Source: Streptomyces sp. NBC_01294
GTDB taxonomy: Bacteria; Actinomycetota; Actinomycetes; Streptomycetales; Streptomycetaceae
DNA length: 64,000 nt
Direction of reading: 5' to 3'
Assembly: GCF_035917235.1 (NCBI RefSeq)
Contig: NZ_CP108423.1
Span: 5,423,501-5,487,500 of the forward strand
Position 1 is the first letter of the stretch. Each line of letters opens with the position of its first letter. The notes under the pieces are model-generated. The model saw only the letters and a program-made list of their open reading frames with translations. It was not told where the DNA came from and ran no database searches. Below are positions 36,904 to 47,000 of this stretch, in pieces. The position numbers were made by a program, and so were the translations under genes.

Positions 36904-37800
36904 GTGGCTGGCCGGCCGGTCCCACAGACGCTCAGGGCGACGCGCGAGCCGCGGAGCCCCGCACAAGGAGAAGAACCACTGGGCAAGCGACAGCCCGAAG
37001 GCCCGCCACCCGCACCGGTGGTGCAGCGCATCAGACTGCGCTACACCAAGCGCGGCCGCCTCCGGTTCACCAGCCACCGCGACTTCCAGCGAGCCTTCGA
37101 GCGGGCCCTGCGCCGCGCCGAGGTGCCGATGGCGTACTCGGCCGGCTTCACCCCGCACCCGCGCGTCTCGTACGCGAACGCCGCCCCGACCGGGACCGGC
37201 AGCGAGGCCGAGTACCTGGAGATCGCCCTCGCCGAGCCCCGCGACCCCGAGAAGCTCCGTGAGCTGCTCGACGAGTCGATGCCGACCGGGCTCGACATCA
37301 TCGACGCCGTCGAGGCCCGCACCTCGGGCCTCGCCGACCGCCTGACCGCCTCCGTGTGGGAGCTGCGCCTCGACGGCGTGGAGCCCGCCGAGGCGCAGCG
37401 GGCCGTGACGGCGTTCCTCGCAGCAGAGACCGTGGAGGTGCAGCGCCGGACCAAGAACGGCATGCGGACCTTCGACACGCGCGGCGCGGTCGTCAGTCTG
37501 GAAGCCCTTCCTGCCCCGGCTGATAGGCCCCTGGACAATGCCTGTGCGATACTGCGGCTGGTTGTTCGGCATCTGACACCTGCCGTGCGACCCGACGACG
37601 TCCTGTCCGGTCTCCGAGCTGTGGCCGACCTGGCGCCGCCGGTCCCCTCAGCGGTGACCAGGCTGGCGCAGGGGCTCTTCGACGAGGAGTCCGGCACGGT
37701 GACCGACCCGCTCGCGCCCGACCGCGAGGCTGACACGGCCGCCCCACCCACGGCCGCCGTAGCAGCCGACGCGAAGGCGCCGGAAGGTCCCGCCGCGTAA
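36904..37800 (+). CDS. TIGR03936-family (DUF2344) radical-SAM-associated protein
   Basis: 298 residues if started at GTG 36904, which has GGAG five bases upstream. The family core begins at VVQRIRLRYTKRGRLRFTSHRD, continues with ERALRRAEVPMAYSAGFTPHPRVSYA and ends by about residue 250, followed by an Ala/Asp-rich tail. CTG 36979 (GKRQPEGPPP...) is preceded by AAGGAG at exactly eight bases and could be the true start. The family partners the TIGR03960 radical-SAM protein and precedes rne; function undefined. Confidence 0.9.
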   Translation: MAGRPVPQTLRATREPRSPAQGEEPLGKRQPEGPPPAPVVQRIRLRYTKRGRLRFTSHRDFQRAFERALRRAEVPMAYSAGFTPHPRVSYANAAPTGTGSEAEYLEIALAEPRDPEKLRELLDESMPTGLDIIDAVEARTSGLADRLTASVWELRLDGVEPAEAQRAVTAFLAAETVEVQRRTKNGMRTFDTRGAVVSLEALPAPADRPLDNACAILRLVVRHLTPAVRPDDVLSGLRAVADLAPPVPSAVTRLAQGLFDEESGTVTDPLAPDREADTAAPPTAAVAADAKAPEGPAA

Positions 37801-37880
37801 GGAACGCCGTCGTCGCGCAGCCCTGGTACTCGGGAGCCACCTGGGTCGGGCAGCGCACTGACCTGAAGACTTCCGCCAGG

Positions 37881-37901
37881 CCGTACGGACAACACGTACG
37901 G
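37881..37901 (+). other. Hairpin in the rne leader
   Basis: 7-bp inverted repeat CCGTACG/CGTACGG around GACAACA, 135 bp upstream of the rne start. RNase E autoregulation through leader structure is known in other bacteria; a role here is speculation. Confidence 0.3.
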
Positions 37902-38035
37902 AACCGGCGGCCATGGACTACAGCTCCCGTGTGGCGAACGCGCCCCGGAGGCCGGTTCCGCGCTCATTACGCGGAGCCGCGCCGGACCGGAAGTCAGCCG
38001 CGGCGCCCGGGAGCGTGACGGGAGAACCGCCCGCA

Positions 38036-41000
38036 ATGCCCAACAACGAAAACGACACCACCACCGCAGGTAGCGCCGACAACGGCAGCCCCAGCGACAA
38101 CCTGCCCCCGCGCAGGCGTCGCCGCGCCGCTTCCCGGCCCGCCGGCCCGCCCGGCGGCGTCGCGGAGACGGCCCCGGTGGCCGAGGCCGCCGCCGCACCC
38201 GCCGAGGAGGCCGCTCCGGCCGCCGCCCCCGCTCGTACCCGCCGCCGCGCGACCCGCGCCGTGGCCGCTCCCGAGACTCCGGCCGCCGAGGCCGTTGCCG
38301 CTCCGGCCGTGGCCGAGGCTCCGGCCGCCGCCCCGGTCGCCGAGGAGCCCGCCGCTCCCGCGCCGCGTACCCGTCGCCGGGCCACTCGCGCCGTCGCCGC
38401 CCCGGAGGCCCCTGTCGCCGAGGCCGCGCCCGTGGTCGAGGCCGCGCCCGTGGTCGAGGAGGAGGCTCCGGCCGCTCCCGCGCCGCGTGCCCGTCGTCGT
38501 GCCACCCGTGCCGTCGCCGCCCCGGCTGCCGAGGCCGCCGCTGTCGTCGAGGCTCCGGCCGCCGAGGCCGCGCCCGTGGTCGAGGAGGAGGCTCCGGCCG
38601 CCCCGGCTCCGCGTGCCCGTCGCCGTGCCACTCGCGCCGTCGCCGCTCCGGGCGCCGAGGCTGCCGCTGTCGTCGAGGCCCCGGCCGCTCCGGCCGCCGA
38701 GCCCGTCGCCGAGGCCGCGCCCGTGGTCGAGGAGGAGGCTCCGGCCGCTCCCGCTCCGCGTGCCCGTCGCCGTGCCACTCGCGCCGTCGCCGCTCCGGGC
38801 GCCGAGGCTGCCGCAGTCGTAGAGGCCCCGGCCGCCGAGGCCGAAGCCGTGGCCGAGGAGGCTCCCAAGGCCGCCCGTTCCTTCACCGTGGCCGACGCCC
38901 TGGACTCGCCGAAGCGCGGCGGCCGCCGCCGCGCCACCCGCTCCACCGGTTCGGCCGCCGCCGCCCCGCAGCCGGCCGCGCAGCCCGCCGCGGAGACCGA
39001 GGCGCCCGTCGCCCCGGCCCGCGCCCGCCGCGCCGCGCGTCCCGCCGTGGCCGTCTTCCAGGCCCCGGTGTTCGCCGAGCCGATGTTCCAGACCCCCGAG
39101 ACCGCGGCCATGGCCGCCGCGGCCGCACGCGCCGCCGCCCCGGCCGAAGAGGTCGAGGAGGAGGAGACGGAGGCAGAGGTCGAGGCAGTTCAGACGCCCG
39201 CCCCGCAGCCCGCGGGCCGCCGCCGTCGCCGTGGGCGCGGCGCAGCCGAGTCCGCGCCGGTCTCCCTCCCCGAGGTGCTCGCGGAGGAGGAGCCGGAGGC
39301 AGAGGCCGAGGCCGCCGAGTTCGAGGACGAGTCCGCGGAGTTCGAGGAGGGCGACGAGTCGGGCGAGCGCCCGTCGCGCCGTCGCCGCCGCGGTGGCCGT
39401 CGCCGCCGCCGTGGTGAGGCCGCCGACCTCGACGAGTCCGCCGAGGACGAGACGGAGGCCGAGGCCGAGGCCGAGGCCGAGTCCGCCGAGGAGGCGGACG
39501 AGGAAGAGGACGAGGACTCCGAGGAGGCCCTCGGTTCCAGCTCCAGCCGCCGTCGCCGCCGTCGCCGTCGCCGCAGTGGCGAAACCGCCGCCGAGGCCGC
39601 CGAGGCCGCTGACGAGGACGGCGTGCGCACCGTCGTCAAGGTCCGCGAGCCGCGCCCGGCCCGTGAGAAGGCCGAGCCGTCCGACGAGGTCCAGTCCATC
39701 AAGGGCTCGACCCGCCTGGAGGCGAAGAAGCAGCGCCGCCGCGAGGGCCGCGAGCAGGGCCGCCGCCGCGTCCCGATCATCACGGAGGCCGAGTTCCTGG
39801 CCCGCCGTGAGGCCGTCGAGCGCGTGATGGTCGTCCGCCAGGCCGGCGAGCGCACCCAGATCGGCGTCCTCGAGGACAACGTGCTCGTCGAGCACTACGT
39901 CAACAAGGAAGAGGCCACCTCGTACGTCGGCAACGTCTACCTGGGCAAGGTCCAGAACGTGCTGCCGTCGATGGAGGCCGCGTTCATCGACATCGGCAAG
40001 GGCCGCAACGCGGTCCTGTACGCCGGTGAGGTCAACTTCGAGGCGCTCGGCATGGCCAACGGGCCGCGCCGCATCGAGTCCGCCCTCAAGTCCGGCCAGT
40101 CGGTCCTGGTGCAGGTCACCAAGGACCCGATCGGCCACAAGGGCGCCCGCCTGACCAGCCAGGTCTCGCTGCCGGGCCGCTACCTGGTCTACGTGCCCGA
40201 GGGCTCGATGACCGGCATCAGCCGCAAGCTGCCCGACACCGAGCGCGCGCGCCTGAAGACCATCCTCAAGAAGATCGTCCCCGAGGACGCGGGCGTCATC
40301 GTGCGCACCGCCGCCGAGGGCGCGAGCGAGGACGAGCTGCGCCGCGACGTCGAGCGTCTGCAGGCCCAGTGGGAGGACATCCAGAAGAAGTCGAAGCAGA
40401 TCTCGACCTCTTCGCCGAGCCTCCTGTACGGCGAGCCGGACATGACCGTCCGCGTCGTGCGCGACATCTTCAACGAGGACTTCTCGAAGGTCATCGTCAG
40501 CGGTGACGGCGCCTGGGAGACCATCCACGGCTACGTGAACCACGTGGCCCCGGACCTGTCCGACCGGTTGTCCCGCTGGACCTCCGAGGTCGACGTCTTC
40601 GCGACGTACCGGATCGACGAGCAGCTCGCCAAGGCGCTCGACCGCAAGGTGTGGCTGCCCTCGGGCGGCTCGCTTGTGATCGACAAGACCGAGGCGATGA
40701 TCGTCATCGACGTCAACACCGGCAAGTTCACCGGTCAGGGCGGCAACCTCGAGGAGACCGTCACCAGGAACAACCTGGAGGCGGCCGAGGAGATCGTGCG
40801 CCAGCTGCGGCTGCGCGACCTGGGCGGCATCGTCGTCATCGACTTCATCGACATGGTCCTGGAGTCCAACCGCGACCTGGTCCTGCGGCGCATGCTGGAG
40901 TGCCTGGGCCGCGACCGTACGAAGCACCAGGTGGCCGAGGTCACCTCGCTGGGCCTGGTCCAGATGACCCGCAAGCGGGTGGGCCAGGGTCTGCTGGAGT

Positions 41001-42082
41001 CCTTCTCCGAGACCTGCGTCCACTGCAACGGCCGCGGTGTCATCGTGCACATGGAGACGCCGACCGCGATCGGCGGCGGTGGCAACGGCAAGCGCTCGAA
41101 GCGCCGCGGTGGCCGCGGTGAGTTCGACCAGCACGACCACGAGGTCGAGACGGTCGAGACCGAGGGCTTTGAATCCGAGGCGGAGGTGGCCGCCGAGGCC
41201 GCCGCGCCGCGGGCGCTGCCCGAGCCGGAGTTCGTCGCGGACGAGGAGCTCTACAGCAGCCCGGCCGAGGCCGAGGCCGCCGCGGGCATCAGCGGCCGTC
41301 GCAACCGGCGCCGTGCCACCCGCAAGGCGACCGCTCCGGCGGGCGCCCCGCGCGGTGCGGTGACCCCGGAGCAGGCTCCGGCCCCCGTGGCCGAGGTCGT
41401 CGCCGAGCCGGTGACCGAGCCGGCCGACACCGTCCTGGAGCCGGCCGCCGAGGTCGTCGCCGAGGTCGTGGAGGCGGTGGAGGTCGTGGAGACGGCCCCG
41501 GCCGCTCCCGTCGAGGAGGCCGCGCCGAAGGGCCGTACCCGTCGCCGCGCGACCCGTAAGGCCACCGCCCCGGCGGGCGCCCCGGCCCCCGCGGCCGAGG
41601 TGGCCCCGGAGCCGGTCGTCGTGCCGGAGCCGGAGCCGGTCGTGGAGCCCGAGCCCGTCGTCGAGCCCGAGCCGGTCGCCGTGGTCGAGGAGGCCCCCGT
41701 GGCGGAGGCCGCACCGGCCCGTCCGCGCCGGCGTGCCACCCGTAAGGCCACCGCACCCGCCGGTTCCCCGGCAGGCGCGGCCGAGGCCGCCGTGGTGGTC
41801 GTCGAGGCCCCGGTGACCGAGCCGGCGACGCCGGCGGAGGAAGCCGCACCGGCCGAGGAGACCGTCGAGGCCGCACCGGCCAAGAAGGCCGCCCGGAAGG
41901 CCCCGGCCAAGAAGGCGACCACGGCGAAGAAGGCCCCGGCCAAGAAGGCGGCGGCCGCCAAGAAGACCGTGGCCAAGAAGGCGGCCACGACCAAGAAGAC
42001 CGCGGCGAAGCGGACGACGAAGAAGACCGCGGCGGCGGAGCAGCAGACGCCGCCGTCCGTCTCGGCTCCGACCGAGGGCTGA
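38036..42082 (+). CDS. rne: Ribonuclease E/G (RNase ES type)
   Basis: Endoribonuclease for mRNA decay and rRNA processing. 1348 residues from ATG 38036 (MPNNENDTT). The catalytic domain lies in the middle (about 580-1010): S1 domain (VNKEEATSYVGNVYLGKVQN) from about 612, catalytic Asp892 (VIDVNTGKF) and Asp936 (VVIDFIDM), and the Zn-link Cys994/Cys997 (ETCVHCNG). Both flanks are disordered and Ala/Glu/Pro/Arg-rich: N-terminal repeats of RRRATRAVAAP, C-terminal repeats of RRRATRKATAPAG and a Lys/Ala tail resembling histone H1. Such central-domain architecture is typical of Streptomyces RNase ES, whose tails bind PNPase. Confidence 0.96.
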   Translation: MPNNENDTTTAGSADNGSPSDNLPPRRRRRAASRPAGPPGGVAETAPVAEAAAAPAEEAAPAAAPARTRRRATRAVAAPETPAAEAVAAPAVAEAPAAAPVAEEPAAPAPRTRRRATRAVAAPEAPVAEAAPVVEAAPVVEEEAPAAPAPRARRRATRAVAAPAAEAAAVVEAPAAEAAPVVEEEAPAAPAPRARRRATRAVAAPGAEAAAVVEAPAAPAAEPVAEAAPVVEEEAPAAPAPRARRRATRAVAAPGAEAAAVVEAPAAEAEAVAEEAPKAARSFTVADALDSPKRGGRRRATRSTGSAAAAPQPAAQPAAETEAPVAPARARRAARPAVAVFQAPVFAEPMFQTPETAAMAAAAARAAAPAEEVEEEETEAEVEAVQTPAPQPAGRRRRRGRGAAESAPVSLPEVLAEEEPEAEAEAAEFEDESAEFEEGDESGERPSRRRRRGGRRRRRGEAADLDESAEDETEAEAEAEAESAEEADEEEDEDSEEALGSSSSRRRRRRRRRSGETAAEAAEAADEDGVRTVVKVREPRPAREKAEPSDEVQSIKGSTRLEAKKQRRREGREQGRRRVPIITEAEFLARREAVERVMVVRQAGERTQIGVLEDNVLVEHYVNKEEATSYVGNVYLGKVQNVLPSMEAAFIDIGKGRNAVLYAGEVNFEALGMANGPRRIESALKSGQSVLVQVTKDPIGHKGARLTSQVSLPGRYLVYVPEGSMTGISRKLPDTERARLKTILKKIVPEDAGVIVRTAAEGASEDELRRDVERLQAQWEDIQKKSKQISTSSPSLLYGEPDMTVRVVRDIFNEDFSKVIVSGDGAWETIHGYVNHVAPDLSDRLSRWTSEVDVFATYRIDEQLAKALDRKVWLPSGGSLVIDKTEAMIVIDVNTGKFTGQGGNLEETVTRNNLEAAEEIVRQLRLRDLGGIVVIDFIDMVLESNRDLVLRRMLECLGRDRTKHQVAEVTSLGLVQMTRKRVGQGLLESFSETCVHCNGRGVIVHMETPTAIGGGGNGKRSKRRGGRGEFDQHDHEVETVETEGFESEAEVAAEAAAPRALPEPEFVADEELYSSPAEAEAAAGISGRRNRRRATRKATAPAGAPRGAVTPEQAPAPVAEVVAEPVTEPADTVLEPAAEVVAEVVEAVEVVETAPAAPVEEAAPKGRTRRRATRKATAPAGAPAPAAEVAPEPVVVPEPEPVVEPEPVVEPEPVAVVEEAPVAEAAPARPRRRATRKATAPAGSPAGAAEAAVVVVEAPVTEPATPAEEAAPAEETVEAAPAKKAARKAPAKKATTAKKAPAKKAAAAKKTVAKKAATTKKTAAKRTTKKTAAAEQQTPPSVSAPTEG
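38236..38820 (+). repeat. In-gene tandem repeats, rne N-terminal tail
   Basis: Five copies of a segment encoding R(T/A)RRRATRAVAAP followed by Ala/Glu/Val-rich linkers (EEEAPAAPAP, AAAVVEAPA), spaced about 35-45 codons apart and near-identical at DNA level in the last three. Confidence 0.8.
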
Positions 42083-42101
42083 TTTCGCGGCGTACGGTTC
42101 A

Positions 42102-42150
42102 AAACGGCCCTGCCCGGCACCAGTTGGTGCCGGGCAGGGCCGTTTCTTTT
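42102..42150 (+). terminator. Strong terminator after rne
   Basis: Perfect 21-bp stem (42102-42122 / 42125-42145) with a tight GT loop, followed by CTTTT. Confidence 0.9.
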
Positions 42151-42423
42151 CCGGATGTGATCAATCCGTTAGGAGTCTGGATCACCTAATGTCGGACATT
42201 GACTCTTGTTCAGCAGGCAAGTTCACGCCACAGTGGCTCAACGCTTGCTGTCAAGCGGCTTGTCACGGGGGGGATCCCTGGCGAGCGGGGGGATGGGCCG
42301 ACGCACGCGCACTGACCCGCGCCCGCGTCGCTCTTTGATGCACATCTTTCACGTTCCGTTGCTCCTTCCTGGTTTCCGGCTGCCGCTCAGCAGCTTCGAA
42401 ATCGACGAAAACGGAACCACTAC
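42151..42423. other. AT-richer leader of the FG-GAP gene
   Basis: 273 bp between the rne terminator and the next gene, visibly lower in GC than its surroundings. It contains an imperfect inverted repeat GTGATC...GATCAC at about 42157-42184 (possible operator) and TTGACT at 42199-42204 with no convincing -10 at 17 bp. A promoter for the secreted-protein cluster must lie here, but its position cannot be fixed. Confidence 0.5.
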
Positions 42424-44004
42424 GTGAGCAGAGCGACAACCGCGCCACACGGCGCGGCCAGGCGGCGTGCCGCCAGAGGAGCGTGGGCCCTGGCGGCCAC
42501 GGCCCTCACCCTGACCCTGACGGCAGGACCGACCCCCCTCGTGAGCACGGCCACCGCGGCCGCGGGCTGCTCCGGGGCCGAATCGGACTTCAACGGGGAC
42601 GGCATCCGGGACACCGCGATCGCGGACCCCGAGGCCACCGCCAATGGCGTCTCCAAGGCCGGGGTCGTGCACATCGTGTACGGCGGCGGCAAGGGAGTCC
42701 TGGAACTGACCCAGGAAACCGCCAAGTCCGGGGGGTCCGAGGCGGGTGACCTCTTCGGCTACTCGATGGCCGTGTACGACGCCGACCTCGACGGCTGCAG
42801 CGACCTCGCCATCGGAACGCCCTACGAGGACGTCGGCACCGGCGCGGGCATCGACGCCGGCCGGATCGTCGTCGTCCACGGCTCGCCCACCGGCCTGGCC
42901 GCCGGCAAGGCGAGCGTCGAGTACGTCCAGGGCGCAGGCCTGATCTCCGCCATCGGCTCCGAGTCGTACGACTGGACGGGCTACTCCCTCGCCGCGGGCA
43001 AGACCTCGGCCGGTGTGCCGTTCCTCGTCGCCGGCGTGCCTGGCGAGGACGTCGGCACCACGGTGGACGCGGGCGCCTTCCTCTACATCTCCGGCTCGAC
43101 CACGATGACGGCCGCCTTCGTCAGCCAGGACACGGCCACCGCGGGAGCGGTGCCCGACGCCAAGGAGGAGTACGACCGCTTCGGCGCGTCCCTCACGGCC
43201 ACGGAGAACCACCTCGTGGTCGGCTCCCCGGGAGAGGCACAGGGCACCATCCCCGACGCGGGTTCGGTGACGATCTTCAGCCACGTCCTGACCTCGGGCT
43301 CGCCCAAGCCGCTGGGCGTGATCAACCAGGACAGTCCGAACGTGTACGGGGGCTGCGAGAACGGCGACGTCTTCGGCACGTCGATCGCGGCGGTCCCCTA
43401 CCGCGCGGCCGGGGCCACCAGCACCACCGAGTCGCTCCTCGCCGTGGGTGTCCCGGGCGAGGACCTGGACACCACCGTCGACGCGGGCGCCGTCCAGGTG
43501 TTCAAGCTCGACGCGGCCGGTGCCTACACCGAGCTCAACTGGATCCACCAGAACGTGGCCAATGTCGGCGGTGAGTCCGAGTCGGGCGACCGCTTCGGCC
43601 AGCGCGTCGCGGCTTTCAACACCGAGCCGAACGCCACGAGCACGGCGGCCAACGTCCGCCTTGCCGTGGGCGTTCCGGGCGAGGACTCGGTCAGCGGTCT
43701 CGCCGACCGGGGCATGGTGCACATGTTCGGGATGCTCGGGCCGCCCGGTGACTCGGACAAGCTCCTGGAGCCCGGCTCCGAGATCAAGACCCCGTCGGCC
43801 GAGCGCCTGTACGCGGGGATGAGCATCGGCGGCGGTTCCGCCGGTCTGTACGTCGGCATGCCGTACGGCCCGGCCGAGGGGCGCGCGGTCTACCTGTTCC
43901 CGTGGACGATCAGCGGCTCGGACGGCGCGCCCATCGAGACGTTCAAGCCCGGCCAGGGCGGTCTGCCCGCCGACGCCAACACCTTCGGAACGGTGGTCCG
44001 ATGA
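42424..44004 (+). CDS. Secreted FG-GAP repeat (integrin-alpha-like) protein
   Basis: 526 residues from GTG 42424. An N-terminal signal peptide (basic RRRAAR, then ALAATALTLTLTAG, cleavage near STATAAAG) precedes a beta-propeller of FG-GAP repeats. Calcium-loop sequence SDFNGDGIRD starts the mature protein, and copies of the pattern VGxPGEDxGTxxDAGxVxVF recur about every 60 residues (IGTPYEDVGTG, AGVPGEDVGTT, GVPGEDLDTT, GVPGEDSVSG). Probably a cell-surface or extracellular binding protein. The stop overlaps the next ATG (ATGATGA), so it is coupled to the LamG gene. Confidence 0.88.
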   Translation: MSRATTAPHGAARRRAARGAWALAATALTLTLTAGPTPLVSTATAAAGCSGAESDFNGDGIRDTAIADPEATANGVSKAGVVHIVYGGGKGVLELTQETAKSGGSEAGDLFGYSMAVYDADLDGCSDLAIGTPYEDVGTGAGIDAGRIVVVHGSPTGLAAGKASVEYVQGAGLISAIGSESYDWTGYSLAAGKTSAGVPFLVAGVPGEDVGTTVDAGAFLYISGSTTMTAAFVSQDTATAGAVPDAKEEYDRFGASLTATENHLVVGSPGEAQGTIPDAGSVTIFSHVLTSGSPKPLGVINQDSPNVYGGCENGDVFGTSIAAVPYRAAGATSTTESLLAVGVPGEDLDTTVDAGAVQVFKLDAAGAYTELNWIHQNVANVGGESESGDRFGQRVAAFNTEPNATSTAANVRLAVGVPGEDSVSGLADRGMVHMFGMLGPPGDSDKLLEPGSEIKTPSAERLYAGMSIGGGSAGLYVGMPYGPAEGRAVYLFPWTISGSDGAPIETFKPGQGGLPADANTFGTVVR

Positions 44005-47000
44005 TGACGACCCAGCCCAGGGGACTGCGCCGTACCGTGCTGCGCCGTGCCTCGCTCGCGGCCGTCACCGCCGGAGCCCTCGTCGCCACCACCCTCGGCC
44101 TGGACCTGTGGACCGGCGCCGACAAGCCGGCCACCGGCCCGGAGCCCGTCGCCGTCGGCACCCCGGTGCAGACGGAGGTCGAGGCGCGGGTCGCCGCCCG
44201 CAAGAGCGGCAAGCAGGTCGAGGTCCTCGGCCTGCGCACCGAGCAGCGGGAGATCTTCGCCGCACCGGACGGCTCGTACACGGCCCGCGAGTACACCGAA
44301 CCGGTGCACGCCGTGAAGAACGGCAAGTGGGTCGGCATCGACAAGACGCTGGTCAAGCGCGCGGACGGCAGTGTCGTCCCGAAGGCGACCACCGTCGGTC
44401 TGGCCTTCTCCGACGGCGCGGCCGGCAAGCCGTTCGTCACGATGACCCGCAACACCCATGAGATGGCGCTGACCTGGCCCTACGGCAAGCTCCCCGCGCC
44501 CGTGCTCGACGGCGACACCGCCACGTACCCGGACGCGCTGCCGGGCGTCGACCTCAAGGTGCGCGCCGAGGCCAACGGCTTCGGCCACCTGCTGGTCGTC
44601 AAGACCCCGCAGGCTGCCGCCGACCCGCGCCTGACGCGCCTGGACCTCGGCCTCAAGGCCAAGGGCCTGACGTACAAGAAGGACGCGAACGGCGCCGTCA
44701 CCGCCGAGGACAGCACGGTCGGCGGCACGGTCTTCCAGTCCGGTGCCCCGTCCATGTGGGACTCGGCCGCCTCCCAGGAGGCCGCCGCCCGCACCAAGGG
44801 CCCCAAGGCCGTAGCCCAGTCGCTGTCCGCGGCCCGCGCCGACGCCCCCACCGGGCCGGCCGCCGCCGCGGAGCTGGCTCCGGCCCTCGAAGGCCCGGGC
44901 GGCGGCGGCAAGGCCGCGGCCCTCGGCATCGAGGTGTCCAAGGACAAGCTGACCCTGGTCCCCGACCAGAAGCTGCTGCGTGACGGCGCGACGGTCTTCC
45001 CCGTGGTCATCGACCCGATCCAGAAGACGGCCGACCGCTCGGGCTGGACCGGCGTCATGTCGGGCAAGCCCACGGTGGGCGAGTGGCAGTACTCCGGCAG
45101 CGCGGGCGTGGGCAAGTGCCCGACGGACTACAGCGCCGCCTCCTGCGCCGGTGTCGGCACGCGCCGTGTGGCCTTCCAGATCCCGCTGTCCTTCTACAGC
45201 GGCAAGCAGATCCTCGGCGCCACTTTCAGCGCGCGCGTCCAGCACGTGTACTGGGCCGACGCCCGGGCCGAACCCATCCAGCTCCAGCGGATCGGCGGCA
45301 GCAGCGCCCACATCGACAGCGGCAGCAACTGGAACAACACCCAGAACGTGACGCTGACGACGCTGGAGACGCTCAACGAGAAGATCCAGCCGACGAGCTG
45401 CACGTCCCAGGCCAACATGCACTTCAAGTCCGGTGCCTCCGGCGGCCTGACCAACAGCGTGCGCACCGCGGCCAACGAGGGCTGGCCCTCGATGCTCTTC
45501 AACCTCAAGGCCCAGAACGAGGGCAGCTTCGGCGGCTGGAAGCGGGTCTGCGGCAACGCTTACCTGAGCATCAGCTACAACACGCTGCCGGGCCTGATCA
45601 ACACCACCTCCATGTCGTCCAACCCCGGTGGCGCCTGCGTCACGGGTACCGGCCGGCCCTACAGCGACGTGCCGCCGACGCTGCGCGCCATAGCGAACGA
45701 CGCCGACGCGGGCGAGCAGGTCAAGGTCCGCTTCAAGCTGGAGTGGAAGGACGCGGCGGGCGCCGCCAAGTCCTACGAGGAGGACACGAACTACAAGGCG
45801 CCGACCAGCTCCACCCCCTTCGAGCACACCGCCCGCACGACGATTCCCGAGAACACGGCCATCTCCTGGAGCGTCGCCGCCCATGACGGCGACGGATGGG
45901 GGCCGTGGAGCGGCAAGTGCGAGTTCATGTACGACAAGACGTTCCCGGGCAAGCCGAACGTCTTCAGCACCCAGTACCCGGCCACCAACGTCTACCACGA
46001 CGGTGTCGGGGCTCCCGGCACGTTCACCTTCTCGCCCAACCCGAACGACACCGTGCCCGACACGGACATCGTCAAGTACCGCTACACCTTCGCCGGTGAG
46101 ACCGCCAAGGAGGTCGCCAACACCACGGCGGGCGGCCCGGCCTCGGTGACCTGGACGCCCACCCGCTCCGGTCCGCACTGGGTCGAAGTCGTCGCGGTCG
46201 ACAAGGCGGGGCACCCGAGTGCCATCGCCCGTCACTCCTTCTACGTCGCCGCAGGCGCAGCCGCGGCCGCGCAGTGGAACCTCGCCGACGAGGCGGGCGG
46301 CAACGCCGCCGACGAGGAGCAGGGCAAGTACCCGGCCGGCTTCGGCCCGGGTGTCACCTTCGGTGTCCCCGGCCCGGGCGGCACCATCGACCGCGCGGCC
46401 CGCTTCGACGGCACCGCCGGCAGCTGGGTCGACGCGGGCAGCACGGTGCTGGACACCCTCAAGGGCTTCAGCGTCAGCGCCTGGGTCCGGCCCACGGACC
46501 TGAGCCGCGACATGACGGTCATCAGCCAGGACGGCACCGGCGAGCCGGGCTTCGTCCTCGGCTACGACGCCATGGCCAAGACCTGGAAGTTCTCCGTCCC
46601 GGTCGACGACGTCGACACCCTCGGTGAATGGAAGGCCGTGTCCACCGGCGTCACCCCGGTCAAGGACCAGTGGGTGCTGCTGACCGGTATCTACGACGGC
46701 ACCGCGGGCAAGATCCAGCTGTACGTCGACAAGGACCTCAAGGGCGAGACGGTCCGCCGTTCCACCTGGAAGTCCTACGGCGCACTGCAGATCGGCCGCC
46801 ACATCGACAAGGCGGGCTACGAGGACGCCTTCGTCGGCGACCTCGCCGAGGTCCGGGTCTTCAGCCGGCCGCTCCTGCCCGCCCAGATCACCGACATCAA
46901 GACGGTCAGGCCGGAGCGCAAGGGCTACTGGCAGCTCAACACGGCCCAGTCCGGAACCTCCCCCGAGGCGGGCAACGGCCAGGGCCTGACGATGGCCGGC

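Noticed and set aside
37994..41140. 1048-residue minus-strand open frame opposite rne
   Set aside because: Antisense to the rne catalytic domain, whose motifs are intact; the frame gives Leu/Gly/Asp-rich low-complexity sequence.
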